A DNA stretch of 58,115 nucleotides from Micavibrio sp. UBA2638 (GCA_002359735.1 DENS01000019.1:13404-71518), one strand, 5' to 3'. Positions 18,642-28,919 are shown, counted from the stretch's first letter. A program made the numbers and translations. The notes: generated by a model from the sequence alone, not told the origin.

Positions 18642-21600
18642 ATGACAGAGCACAACAATAAACGTTCATCACACCCCGGCAGGCTGGCAAGGCTGCGTAA
18701 GGCCTTTGGCATCGGCGGGCTTGAACGAGATATTGCCCAGTCCAAACAACGGAGCCGCAACCGCCGCTCCGAGGCCGGGAACGTGTTCTTTACCCTATTT
18801 GGCGCGGTGGCCGTTGTTGGCGTACTGGGCGCCGGTATCATGTCCACCATGCGAGGCCCCCTGACCACCATGGTCGAAATTAACCGCATCGAAGAGGCCA
18901 AATCACAAATGCGCCTGAATGCCCGTTTGGTGTTACAAGATGCCAGTTCCAACAGCCATTGTGGCGCCACCGATGATGTTACAGCCGACCCGGCGGCAAC
19001 AGAATTTACCGAGGCGCGCCCATGGTCGGGCGGCGGTTCCCCCGGCCCATCAGATGGTGGTTTACTTCCCGGGGCGATTGGGGCCTCTCAAACTGACCCA
19101 TGGGGCCAGACATACGGGTATTGTGTATGGAATAACGGGGCATCAAATACAGGATGTACCGACACTTTGGACGGCGCGAACGACCCCAACGCCGCGGCGA
19201 TTGCCCTGATCACCGGGGGGCCGGACCGAGCAATCACAACAACCTGTGCCCAGGCCGCCGGCGGTGGGAAGGATAATGACGATCTCATTGAAGTTTTAAC
19301 CTATGCAGAAGCCGTTACAGGATCAGGCGGTCTTTGGACGGATGCCGGGGCCGATGCCACCATCAATAAAAATATTGATGTCACAGGGGAAGGGACATTT
19401 AGCGGTAAGCTGAACGTAACCAGCGCCACCGATTCAACATTCACCGCCGGGGCGTCATTTGGTAACGATATCGTGACAACAGGCGATGTTATCACCAACA
19501 GCATTCAATCCCTCACCCCCGGTTCAGACCCCATCACGATTACCGCGACATCAACCAATCTGGACAGTAATCTGGTTGTGAATGGAACCAACACCACCAC
19601 CCTGAACGGGGCGACCACGATTAATGATGACCTTGCCGTCACCGGTGCAACCGATTTGCAAGGAACATTGAATGTAAATGGCAACATCGCCAATGATAAC
19701 GGCACAGACCCGATTACCATTAATGACACATTGAACGTCACCGGCCTGGCCGATTTCGACAGCGGCACCAATATTGATGGCGACATTACCAGTGATGCCG
19801 ATGGCGTGGTCAATATCAATGACGCGCTGGATGTGACCGGTGATGTGAATGTGAACGGCAATATCGCCAATGATAACGGCACAGACCCGGTTGCCATTAA
19901 TGATGACCTCAGCATAACCGGTGATATTGTGACCGATACGGTGATAAACAGTACGACCAATGACGGTTCAACCAACCCGATTACCCTGTATCAAAGTGAC
20001 GGCACCACAGAGGTTTTCGCCGTAGATTCATTGGGTAATGTCAGTTTTGCAGGAAACCTCAGCATGAATGGCGCGGCCGATGCCGGAAAAATATTAATCG
20101 CCGATGGCACGACCGGCGTCTTTACACCGCAAACCATGGGCGCGGATGCCACAATCGCCGACAATGGGGATGTCACCATCGCCAATGACGCCATTACCAA
20201 CGCCAAAATGGCCAATGATGCCGTGGATACGGCTGAACTGGTCGATGATGCCGTGACAGCCGCCAAAATTAAGGATGGCGAAGTCGATATTGAAGAATTG
20301 GCCGCCACAGCCAGCGGCAGTGATTTATGTTTGAAATCAGACGGGACAACAGGATTAAAATTTGAAATTTGTTCAGGAAGCGGCGGCGGTGACGGCGTTG
20401 GTTCCGACGGGTTTGTTGATTTGGCCGACACGCCAGGCGCCTACGCGGCCGCAGCCGCCGATGCGGATAAACTGGTGGTGGTTAACGGCACAGGGGATGG
20501 CCTTATCTTCACCGATGCGTCATCCATCATCCCGCCAAGTGACCGCTTGATTGACGCCCCGGACGCCGTACAGGTGGAGGCCGTGGGCGATACCTATATC
20601 GATGTCGATACCACCGATAATGGTCAGACAAACTCTATCGTATTTGTCAATGATGGCACCACCAACATGACCATTCAATCCAATGGCCAGGTCGATATGG
20701 CCGGGTCGATGACCGTGGATGCAACCGTTTTAACCGTCAATGCGACCACCGATCTGGTGTCTGTTGGCGGCAATCTGGCGGTGGACACCAGCGTTCTGTT
20801 TGTTGACAGTGCGACCAACGACAATGTCGGCATTGGTACGGCCACGCCCGAACCAACGGCCATTTTGGATATCACCTCCACCACAAAGGGTATATTACCG
20901 CCGCGCATGAAACTGGCCCAGCGCGACACCATGACCACGGCCGGCACATTTGACGCCACACAGCAAGGGATGACCATCTTTGCCACCGATGCCGGTGATG
21001 CGGGATTGTTACAATTCTGGGATGGCACAGACTGGGTTGATGTTGGCGGCGGCGGTGCCGAAGGCGCCGGTATCTGGGCGCCCGATGATGGCGGCGAATC
21101 CTTTATCGAATACAGCGATGCGCTGGGCGGTATGCGCGTCGGCCGGATCACCGGTCAGGCGGCACCGGCCATTGACTGGACCCTGGACACCGCCAACAGC
21201 GTTGTCTTCACCTCAAATAAAGTAGCCATTGGCTCCAGCACCATCAGCGCAGGCCTGACCGTTGACATTACGGGCAACATCGGGGCCACCAATTACTGCG
21301 CCGATGACGGCAGCGATTGCTTCACCGCCGCCGATATTGATGGCCTGATGAGCGGCAGCGGCAGCCTCTGGACCGACAACACACAATATATCACGCGCGA
21401 GAATTTTCATATTTTGAATGCGGGTGAAACAACTGACAGCGCTGGCCTCAATGGCGGTGTTGGTAACGCATTAATCTGGGATCAAGATAAAGGATCTTTA
21501 CGCGCAGGTAGCGCAACAGCAGCCCAGTGGGATAATAGCAATATCGGTTCTAACTCTTTTGCATTTGGTATCGACACAAGAGCATCAGGCAATAATGGCA

Positions 21601-23762
21601 GCGTTGCTTTAGGCAGTGAAACCGTCGCTAGCGGGGCTTGGGGTAGTTTTGCTGCAGGTGATCGCGCCACCGCCAGTGCCGCTGCCAGCATGGCTACAGG
21701 GATATCAACAACGGCCAGTGGCCAAGGCAGCGCGGCCTTCAATGGCGAAACTACAGCTAGCGGTACATATAGCCTATCAGCCGGTTTATATTCAGAAGCT
21801 AGCGGCAGCAATAGTATCGCCACAGGTAGTAGAACAGTAGCCAGCGGCATTAACAGTATGGCAATGGGTAAAGAAGTAATTGCCGGATCAGGTACAGCCG
21901 GTGACGGTGCCGGTGACGGTTCTATGGCGATTGGTCTAATTGATGATGCCGTCACGATCACGACTTCTCCGCAAGTTAGTGGGACACAGTCACTAGGTAT
22001 TTTTATGGGCGACCAGAGCGGCGTTGATCTCAACGCAACACAAACGATGGGGCTTTTTGGCGGTAAATTATTAATTGATCCGGCCGTTCCGGCCACACAA
22101 TTAACGGCACGCGGTGCCATTGATGTGGGTGCGGCGACCGATGCCATCGTTCTGCCGTCCGGTACAGTCGCCCAGCGCCCCGGCACCGGGGTGGACGGGA
22201 TGCTCCGCTTCAACAGCGACAACGACGCGTATGAGGTTTATTCCTCCACCGCCGGCGACTGGGTTCAAATCGTCAGCGGCGGTAGCCCCGGCCTTTGGAC
22301 CGATCTGGGCAGTGGCCGCATTCATTACGGCACAGCCGGCACCGAACAGGTGGGTATTGGCACCAACAACCCCGTCACCGCGCTGGACGTGAATGGCGGC
22401 GTGCGTGTGGGCTCCGTCAGTGCAGCTCCGCCAACCTATCTGGCGCTGAATTCCCTAAGCAACGTAGATACAGCGCCAAGTGACGGTGAATGTCTGGTCT
22501 ATGACACAGGCAGCGGCAATTGGGTAAATGAAGCATGTGATGATCCGAGTAGCGCCCTTTGGACGGACAACACCACGCACATCAGCCGTGAAGATTTCCA
22601 CATTCTGAACACCGGTGAAACCACTGCTACTAGTGGGCTTGATGCAGTTAATCAAGGTTTACTTTACCATACTGATAAAAAGGCGCTTAGTGTAGGAGGC
22701 CCTAGCGGTGGAGGTCAGTGGGACGAGGGTGAAATTGGTACATACAGCTTGGCTTATGGTTATACTACCAGAGCAACTGGCTCACATAGTTTAGCGGGGG
22801 GGAAATGGACAAGAGCGTCTGGCATAAATTCTGTTGCATTTGGTCAACAGTCAGCTGCTACCGCGTCTTACACCATGGCAGTAGGTAGCGGTACAGCGGC
22901 AACTGCCCCTTATGCTATTGCATTAGGGCGCAGAGCATTTGTAACAGGTGCACGTGGTATAGCATTCGGTAATGTAAAAGTGGGAGATGGTAATACCACA
23001 TCATATTATAATACCGGAGGCACAGCTTCTGATGATACTATCGGAGAAGGATCCATGGGTTTTGGCTTAGTAACAGAAGCCAATGACCCAGCCACACCTC
23101 CTATTATTACAGGTGATGAATCTCTTGGTATCTTTATGGGTGACCAAAGCGGAGTCAACATCACAGATTCGCAAGTCATGTCAGTAATGGGCGGTAAAGT
23201 GGGTATTGGAACCGTCAGTCCGAATACTGAACTGCATGTGGTCGGCGATATTCAATACACAGGCACGCTGACCGACATTTCGGATCGGCGCCTGAAAACC
23301 GATATTACGCCCCTTGGTGCCGAAGACATGATTGCGCGCCTGAGTGCGGTTGACACCTACACCTTCCGCATGAAGGGCGATGAAAGCGGACGGGTTGAAT
23401 ATGGTGTGATGGCGCAGGAGCTGGAGGAAATCTTCCCCGAGCTGGTGAACACCGCCGATGATGAAATGGGCACAAAATCCGTGAACTACACCGGATTAAT
23501 CGCCCCGATGATTGAGGCGACCAAGGCGCTGAAAACCGAAAATGACGCCCTGAAGGCCGAGCTGGACGCCGTGAAAGCGCAGCAAAAGCTCGTTCTGGCA
23601 ACGCTGGAGACCATGCAAAGCGACATGAACGGCATGAAAGTCCACACCGGATACGGCATCGAAAAAGGCAACGCATTGGCGTTGTTGATCTTGCTGTTAT
23701 CACTGGGCGGTATGGCCGGAACACTCTTGGTACAAAGACAAAAACAGGGTAAAATCGGCTGA
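18642..23762 (+). CDS. Giant chimeric surface protein: N-terminal membrane helix, YadA-like head modules, S74 chaperone, C-terminal membrane helix
   Basis: 1706 residues. A basic N-terminus (1-45) leads to one hydrophobic helix (47-67, GNVFFTLFGAVAVVGVLGAG) and a pilin-like amphipathic stretch (75-100). Residues ~225-470 are Asn/Asp/Thr-rich beta repeats of a VTGDVNVNGNIANDNGTDP type. Two modules (~908-1147 and ~1305-1530) each begin LWTDNT..I(T/S)RE(N/D)FHILN and end GIFMGDQSGV; inside are YadA-head-like repeats (SVALGSETVASG, SIATGSRTVASG). Residues ~1545-1650 are a peptidase S74 intramolecular chaperone with SDRRLK giving the Ser1547/Lys1552 dyad, then a coiled coil and a second membrane helix (~1680-1698). 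Such chaperones trimerise phage tail spikes and then cut themselves off. The two membrane helices make a cell-surface fibre more likely than a phage part. It is first in a run of same-strand genes. Confidence 0.85.
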   Translation: MTEHNNKRSSHPGRLARLRKAFGIGGLERDIAQSKQRSRNRRSEAGNVFFTLFGAVAVVGVLGAGIMSTMRGPLTTMVEINRIEEAKSQMRLNARLVLQDASSNSHCGATDDVTADPAATEFTEARPWSGGGSPGPSDGGLLPGAIGASQTDPWGQTYGYCVWNNGASNTGCTDTLDGANDPNAAAIALITGGPDRAITTTCAQAAGGGKDNDDLIEVLTYAEAVTGSGGLWTDAGADATINKNIDVTGEGTFSGKLNVTSATDSTFTAGASFGNDIVTTGDVITNSIQSLTPGSDPITITATSTNLDSNLVVNGTNTTTLNGATTINDDLAVTGATDLQGTLNVNGNIANDNGTDPITINDTLNVTGLADFDSGTNIDGDITSDADGVVNINDALDVTGDVNVNGNIANDNGTDPVAINDDLSITGDIVTDTVINSTTNDGSTNPITLYQSDGTTEVFAVDSLGNVSFAGNLSMNGAADAGKILIADGTTGVFTPQTMGADATIADNGDVTIANDAITNAKMANDAVDTAELVDDAVTAAKIKDGEVDIEELAATASGSDLCLKSDGTTGLKFEICSGSGGGDGVGSDGFVDLADTPGAYAAAAADADKLVVVNGTGDGLIFTDASSIIPPSDRLIDAPDAVQVEAVGDTYIDVDTTDNGQTNSIVFVNDGTTNMTIQSNGQVDMAGSMTVDATVLTVNATTDLVSVGGNLAVDTSVLFVDSATNDNVGIGTATPEPTAILDITSTTKGILPPRMKLAQRDTMTTAGTFDATQQGMTIFATDAGDAGLLQFWDGTDWVDVGGGGAEGAGIWAPDDGGESFIEYSDALGGMRVGRITGQAAPAIDWTLDTANSVVFTSNKVAIGSSTISAGLTVDITGNIGATNYCADDGSDCFTAADIDGLMSGSGSLWTDNTQYITRENFHILNAGETTDSAGLNGGVGNALIWDQDKGSLRAGSATAAQWDNSNIGSNSFAFGIDTRASGNNGSVALGSETVASGAWGSFAAGDRATASAAASMATGISTTASGQGSAAFNGETTASGTYSLSAGLYSEASGSNSIATGSRTVASGINSMAMGKEVIAGSGTAGDGAGDGSMAIGLIDDAVTITTSPQVSGTQSLGIFMGDQSGVDLNATQTMGLFGGKLLIDPAVPATQLTARGAIDVGAATDAIVLPSGTVAQRPGTGVDGMLRFNSDNDAYEVYSSTAGDWVQIVSGGSPGLWTDLGSGRIHYGTAGTEQVGIGTNNPVTALDVNGGVRVGSVSAAPPTYLALNSLSNVDTAPSDGECLVYDTGSGNWVNEACDDPSSALWTDNTTHISREDFHILNTGETTATSGLDAVNQGLLYHTDKKALSVGGPSGGGQWDEGEIGTYSLAYGYTTRATGSHSLAGGKWTRASGINSVAFGQQSAATASYTMAVGSGTAATAPYAIALGRRAFVTGARGIAFGNVKVGDGNTTSYYNTGGTASDDTIGEGSMGFGLVTEANDPATPPIITGDESLGIFMGDQSGVNITDSQVMSVMGGKVGIGTVSPNTELHVVGDIQYTGTLTDISDRRLKTDITPLGAEDMIARLSAVDTYTFRMKGDESGRVEYGVMAQELEEIFPELVNTADDEMGTKSVNYTGLIAPMIEATKALKTENDALKAELDAVKAQQKLVLATLETMQSDMNGMKVHTGYGIEKGNALALLILLLSLGGMAGTLLVQRQKQGKIG

Positions 23763-23778
23763 GTTAAAGCAACGGGAC

Positions 23779-26700
23779 ATGATGAGACAAAAGCACATTC
23801 AACGGCCGCAGCCGAAGATAAAAGCAGCCTTTAGCAAGCAGCGCGCTCACCGCGCCCTGTGTACGGCTCTGGGCGCGGCAACGTTGCTGTTTGGCTGCAT
23901 CGGCCCCGCTTCCCCTGTTCAGGCGCAGGATATTACCACCGGCCTTGTGGGCCATTGGGAATTTGACGGTGACTATACCGATAGTATCGGCGCAAATGAT
24001 GGAAGCGTTATCGGGGATACGACGATCATCGATGGACGCGTAGGAAGTGGCGCGGTTTATTTTGATGGCGATAATGATGGCGTAGATTTTGGCGATGTCA
24101 CGATTATGGATGGATTGGGCCAAGCGACATATTGTTTGTGGGTAAAAACCTCTATGGTTCTAAGTACGGAAACCATCTCGGTTCTAAGGAAAGACTTATC
24201 TTTCAACGCTTTTCAATATAGCCCTGCCAATGGTGGGTGGAGAACCGTCTTATTTACGCCTAGCTTTATTGCAACAAACGTATATAGCGAAGATATTGTT
24301 GATACAAATGGTACTTGGCAACATTTTTGCAGTGTTTATAACGGAGCAAATTTAACACTCTATAAAAACGGTCAAAATACTGGTTTATCCTTCGCAAAGT
24401 CAGGAAATATTGCTGATAGTGCTGTTTCCTTAATTTTTGGTATCACTGAAGCAAACGACGAGGATTACGAAGGGGCTATAGATGATGTTCGATTTTACAA
24501 CCGCCCGCTAACCGCCGATGACATTGCCGAACTCTATAAACAATACACCCTTTCTCAATGCGGAAACTCCTATGACGCCGGAAAAATCATTTTCAATCAG
24601 GACTACGCCGTTATGCAATATTGCAACGGCACTGAATGGGTCAATATGGGCAAGGAAGCCTCGATCCTGTATGGGCAAAAAAGCACCGATACCAAAAAAC
24701 TGGTGGCATGGTGGAAACTGAACGAAACAAGCGGCGCCACCATCACTGACAGCTCCGGCAACGGTAATGACGGAACATGGACCGATGGCGTTAATAATGA
24801 TGTTACAGAAGAGACAACGACCGGTATAGTCTCATCTGCTCTTACTTTTGACGGGATAGACGACTCAATTGTTGTTGCTTCCCCCGCGTCAATGTCCTTT
24901 GCATCGGGCAGTTCTTTTACCGTTTCCGCATGGGTAAAAGTTTCTTCATGTGATAGCAGTGGCAGTAAGGTATTTGAAAAAAAACAACTCAGCTATGAAC
25001 AATTACAATTACAATGTTATTCATCAGATAATCTGCCCCGATTTTCTGTACGTGACAGTAATTCCATAGATGCAGATGCGGTTGGAAGCACGCCGATTAA
25101 TGACAATAACTGGCATTTATGGACAGGTGTGAAAGACGGCAATACAGTATATCTTTATATTGATGGCGTTTTAGAAGACACGCAAACAGCAGCTTTTACA
25201 GGAAACTGGAATGATGGCGAGATAAGGATCGGGGACAGCATTGATGGCGGGCCGCGTCTTATAGACGGAAAAATAGATGATGTCCGTGTCTACAACTACG
25301 CTTTATCGTCTACTGAAGTCGAAAAAATCGCTAGCACCGCGCAAAGCTGCCCGGCCACTGATAACGGTCTGGTCGGGTATTGGACGATGGATGAAACCAG
25401 CGGCGCCACCATCGCCGATAGCTCCGGCCAAGGCAATAACGGAACATGGACCGATGGCGTCAACAACAATGTCACCGATGAAACAATGGCCGGACAAGTC
25501 GGCACCGCGCTGAGTTTTGATGAAACGGTCAATAATGTCATCACCGTACCGCACGCCCCCGAACTGGATCTCAACTCCGGCTATACGGTCTCAGGCTGGG
25601 TTTATTTCGACAGCGGCGCCGTTGTAGACGTTAATCCTTCATGGATCAGTAAAAACAACCCTGGCGGCTGGGGGTCCGGCTGGGCCATCGGCCGCACATC
25701 GGGCGGGGGAAATATTGTCGACGGTAAAATCCGTTTAATCACGTCTCATGCACGCGATTTCAACGATCCAGACGCGATCTCTTTCACTGGCTGGGTATAT
25801 CCGGTGGACACCTGGGTTTACGTAACCATAACTTGGGATGGAGCATATAATAAATATTATTTGAACGGCGCATTACTGGCCAGCGAAACAGATGCTATTA
25901 CAGTACCGCCAGACACCTCCACCGGTGATCTTCTTATAGGGTTTGCGGAAACAAATGACTATTCTGAATATCAAGACGGCGCGCTGGATGATCTGCGCCT
26001 GTATAACCGGGCGTTAAACGATACCGAAATCGCGGCGTTATACGGTGCCAGTGGCGGCACGTGCAATGCCTCGCTTTGTGAAAACCCGATTGGCTATAGC
26101 GGTGAGCTGATATTCAACAGCGACGACAATGTCATGCAATATTGCGACGGCAGCGAGTGGATCGGCCTTGGCCCCGCCAGCGCAGGCGGCGCGGGCTGTA
26201 GCGGCCCCTCCGGCGAGGCAGGCAGCCTGATTTACAACAGTGACTTTGATATCCTGCAATATTGCGACGGCGGCGATTGGCGCGGCATCGGCGCCGACCC
26301 GACAGCAACCGTTCTGGCCGATGGCTTAATCGGCCATTGGAAACTGGATGAAACAACGGGGTCCTCCATCGTGGATTCCGCCGGAACCAGCAATGGAACA
26401 TGGAACGATAACAGCGGCAACAGCGTCGCCGAAGAAACAACAGCCGGACCGGTAAATAAAGGCATTACGTTTGATGGCACCGATGACTATATCGACCTTT
26501 CGGCAACGGCTGTAGGAACCGGAAGTTACGATGACATCACCATTGCCGGTTGGTACAAATCGGCGGGAACAAGCGTCTCTGACGACCAGTATATGGTTAT
26601 TTTAGGAGATCCCGTTGGTGGAAGTAGAGATGTTTTCATGGTTGGTATTGATACTGCAAAACGCGTGCGTGTTTTGATTGAAAGCACAGCAGGGAATGGT

Positions 26701-26997
26701 GAAAATTACGGCGGAACATCCGATGTTGTTGATCAGTCCTGGCATCATATTGCGGCCACGCGCACAAAGGCAGTCGGTGGGGACATCAACATATACGTTG
26801 ATGGTGTACTGGAGGCCAGCTACGAAGTTGAAGACATTCATGAAGATCGAACACTGACCATTCTGGGGCATAGCTTTATCGGGGATGACCCGGGAGCAAC
26901 CGAGCAGGTGAACGGAACGCTTGATGATATCCGCGTTTATAACCGCGCCCTGTCTGGCGGTGAAATTGCGGCCCTGTATGAATTGGGCAACCCGTAA
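23779..26997 (+). CDS. Secreted LamG-array protein (upstream part of a stop-split gene)
   Basis: 1072 residues to TAA 26995. The signal peptide ends VQA|QD near residue 50. It carries four concanavalin/LamG-like domains, each starting GLVGHWEFDG / AWWKLNETSG / GYWTMDETSG / GHWKLDETTG and ending in a (D/I)DVR.YN.AL motif: ~55-252, ~308-523, ~530-759 and ~849-1072. Between them are short CxxC-poor mini-domains (~261-291 and ~761-841) of pattern G.IIFN.D..VMQYC(N/D)G.EW. LamG folds bind sugars or proteins, so adhesion is likely. The start lies 16 bases after the giant protein's stop, suggesting an operon. The frame stays open beyond the TAA into the next entry, so the protein was probably once longer. 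Confidence 0.85.
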   Translation: MMRQKHIQRPQPKIKAAFSKQRAHRALCTALGAATLLFGCIGPASPVQAQDITTGLVGHWEFDGDYTDSIGANDGSVIGDTTIIDGRVGSGAVYFDGDNDGVDFGDVTIMDGLGQATYCLWVKTSMVLSTETISVLRKDLSFNAFQYSPANGGWRTVLFTPSFIATNVYSEDIVDTNGTWQHFCSVYNGANLTLYKNGQNTGLSFAKSGNIADSAVSLIFGITEANDEDYEGAIDDVRFYNRPLTADDIAELYKQYTLSQCGNSYDAGKIIFNQDYAVMQYCNGTEWVNMGKEASILYGQKSTDTKKLVAWWKLNETSGATITDSSGNGNDGTWTDGVNNDVTEETTTGIVSSALTFDGIDDSIVVASPASMSFASGSSFTVSAWVKVSSCDSSGSKVFEKKQLSYEQLQLQCYSSDNLPRFSVRDSNSIDADAVGSTPINDNNWHLWTGVKDGNTVYLYIDGVLEDTQTAAFTGNWNDGEIRIGDSIDGGPRLIDGKIDDVRVYNYALSSTEVEKIASTAQSCPATDNGLVGYWTMDETSGATIADSSGQGNNGTWTDGVNNNVTDETMAGQVGTALSFDETVNNVITVPHAPELDLNSGYTVSGWVYFDSGAVVDVNPSWISKNNPGGWGSGWAIGRTSGGGNIVDGKIRLITSHARDFNDPDAISFTGWVYPVDTWVYVTITWDGAYNKYYLNGALLASETDAITVPPDTSTGDLLIGFAETNDYSEYQDGALDDLRLYNRALNDTEIAALYGASGGTCNASLCENPIGYSGELIFNSDDNVMQYCDGSEWIGLGPASAGGAGCSGPSGEAGSLIYNSDFDILQYCDGGDWRGIGADPTATVLADGLIGHWKLDETTGSSIVDSAGTSNGTWNDNSGNSVAEETTAGPVNKGITFDGTDDYIDLSATAVGTGSYDDITIAGWYKSAGTSVSDDQYMVILGDPVGGSRDVFMVGIDTAKRVRVLIESTAGNGENYGGTSDVVDQSWHHIAATRTKAVGGDINIYVDGVLEASYEVEDIHEDRTLTILGHSFIGDDPGATEQVNGTLDDIRVYNRALSGGEIAALYELGNP

Positions 26998-28176
26998 GGC
27001 GCGGCCATAGCCAGCAATATGGCCGGCCACTGGAAACTGGATGAAACCAGCGGCCCAACCGCCGCGGATAGTTCCATCAACGCCAATAACGGCACCATGA
27101 CCGGCACCACCAGCGTATCAGGCCCAATGAATAAGGCCTTTGAATTTGATGGCACCGGCGAATATGTCAGCGTGGCGCATGACGCCGACCTCAACATCAC
27201 CGGCGATATCACAGTATCGGCATGGATATACCCCCATACATTCGGCAGCGTGGATGATGAAAACAGAATTGTTTTCAAAGGCGCAGGACGGCACATCGAA
27301 AATCTGTTCACTTTAGATATAGACGACAGCAATATCACATTTAACCTGCATGAAAATGATGGCGTTGGTGATTCCGTTATATATTGTGATGATCCCACCG
27401 AATCATGTGTTCGCGGCACCAGCACTTTATCCGCCAATACATGGTATCATGTCGCCGCCACCTATGACGGGGCAACGGCAACAGTTTATGTGAACGGCAC
27501 GCCGGACGGGTCCCATAGTTTTGTTTCAACCGGAACGGGCAATACAGACCCGCTGATGATTGGGGGCCGCGACGACAACACCGATATGTTTGATGGCGTA
27601 ATTGATGATGTCCGTATCTACAACCAGGCCTTGTCGGATAGTGACATCACTGCATTGTATCAAGCCGGCGACCCTTGTTACAGGTCCCCCACCCCCGGAA
27701 CGGTGTGTGCTGACGGGTCCATCTATGCCGGCATAACCCAGGATGGCAATGTCCCCATGCTGGTGACCACCGTTGCCCATGAATCAACCGAAACCTGGAA
27801 TGACGGGCAAACTAATTTTTACTATATCGATTCATGTTACAGCGGCTGGAAGGGTGAGTGTTACACCGCCGCCATGATGGCCAATGATTCCAATACCGTT
27901 GAGCCCGGCGTTCAGCCGCATGACGCCGCCGCCTATTGCGATGGATTGACCGCCCACGGCCATAGCGACTGGTATCTTCCGGCCATTGATGAATTGCTGC
28001 TGCTCTGGAACGGGGGATCCCCCATTGCGAACGTGGCAACGGATGGTACGCTCTACCACAGCTCCCGCGAACGTAACACCACCGAAATCTGGCAAGCAAA
28101 TTTTAATACCGGGACGCAGGATGGTTCGAATACAAAAAATAATGCGGCGCGTGTCCGCTGCGCGCGGAAACAATGA
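26998..28176 (+). pseudogene. LamG + DUF1566 continuation, in frame after a TAA
   Basis: This is the same reading frame as the preceding LamG gene, separated only by TAA 26995-26997. The first ATG (27019) falls inside a LamG start motif (MAGHWKLDETSG), has no ribosome site and gives no signal peptide. A product from it (385 residues) could not be secreted by the Sec route. It holds a fifth LamG domain (to about residue 210 of that product, DDVRIYNQALS) and a C-terminal DUF1566/Lcl-like domain: VCADGSIYAG, DWYLPAIDELLLLWN and the closing VRCARKQ. The whole reading, bridged through the stop, would be about 1465 residues. It may be a nonsense mutation, a read-through stop or a sequencing error. 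Its stop overlaps the next ATG by ATGA. Confidence 0.75.
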
Positions 28177-28895
28177 TGATGACAAGGTTTATGACGACAT
28201 ATTCAAAAACGAAAATGGCAAACATGCTGGCGCTGGCCGCAATGGCTGTTTTATGCTTGCCCGCCACGGCCATGGCCGATTGCACCGACCCGGTTGGCAA
28301 GGAAGGCGAAATCCGTTTCAATAACGCTTATCTGGTGTTTCAGGGATGCAACGGCACAGACTGGGTCGCTTTCCACGATCCGTCCTGCCCTGCTGGGGAT
28401 GGATGTGATCCTTGCTTAACGGGGCCAATTGGCACGGTGTGCACCAGTGATGGCGCGGTCTATGCCGGCGACACCGTCGGCGGTGCGCGTATGTATGTGG
28501 CCACGGCAAACGAAGCCGCACTAAAATATGGCGGGGCCAATATTGACTTAAATGGCAGCAACCCCGCGGCGGCGCCTGAATTGGATGATGATGGCCTTGT
28601 CAATACCAACTGGTTGTTAACCAGCGGTGCAGGCGATCATGACGCCGCGCAGGCCTGCCGTGACCGCGGTACAGATTGGTACCTTCCGGCCATTGATGAA
28701 TTAAGAGAAATTTATAATAACTGGGCATCACTGGGCAGCGCCAATTTGCCCGCACCCGCAATCGGCACTGGCTTTAGATCATCATCTGAAGCTTCATCGT
28801 TCTCCACAGATGTACTGGTCACGAATGATATCCCAGGAAACTACATTCAAGGAAAGACCGGAACAATGGCAGTGATTCGCTGCGTGCGGCGTTAA
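28173..28895 (+). CDS. Secreted DUF1566-domain protein, paralogue 1
   Basis: 240 residues. The signal peptide ends ATAMA|DCTDP near residue 35. The N-terminal mini-domain reads CTDPVGKEGEIRFN ... FQGCNGTDWVAFH, shared with the next two genes and related to the QYCDG.EW mini-domains of the LamG protein. Next comes a Cys-rich link (CPAGDGCDPC), then a DUF1566 domain with DWYLPAIDELREIYNNW and a terminal VIRCVRR. The first ATG overlaps the preceding stop (ATGA), indicating translational coupling. The function is unknown; it is probably surface-exposed or periplasmic and disulfide-bonded. Confidence 0.8.
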   Translation: MMMTRFMTTYSKTKMANMLALAAMAVLCLPATAMADCTDPVGKEGEIRFNNAYLVFQGCNGTDWVAFHDPSCPAGDGCDPCLTGPIGTVCTSDGAVYAGDTVGGARMYVATANEAALKYGGANIDLNGSNPAAAPELDDDGLVNTNWLLTSGAGDHDAAQACRDRGTDWYLPAIDELREIYNNWASLGSANLPAPAIGTGFRSSSEASSFSTDVLVTNDIPGNYIQGKTGTMAVIRCVRR

Positions 28896-28919
28896 CACCA
28901 TGATAAATGGAAAGAATAC

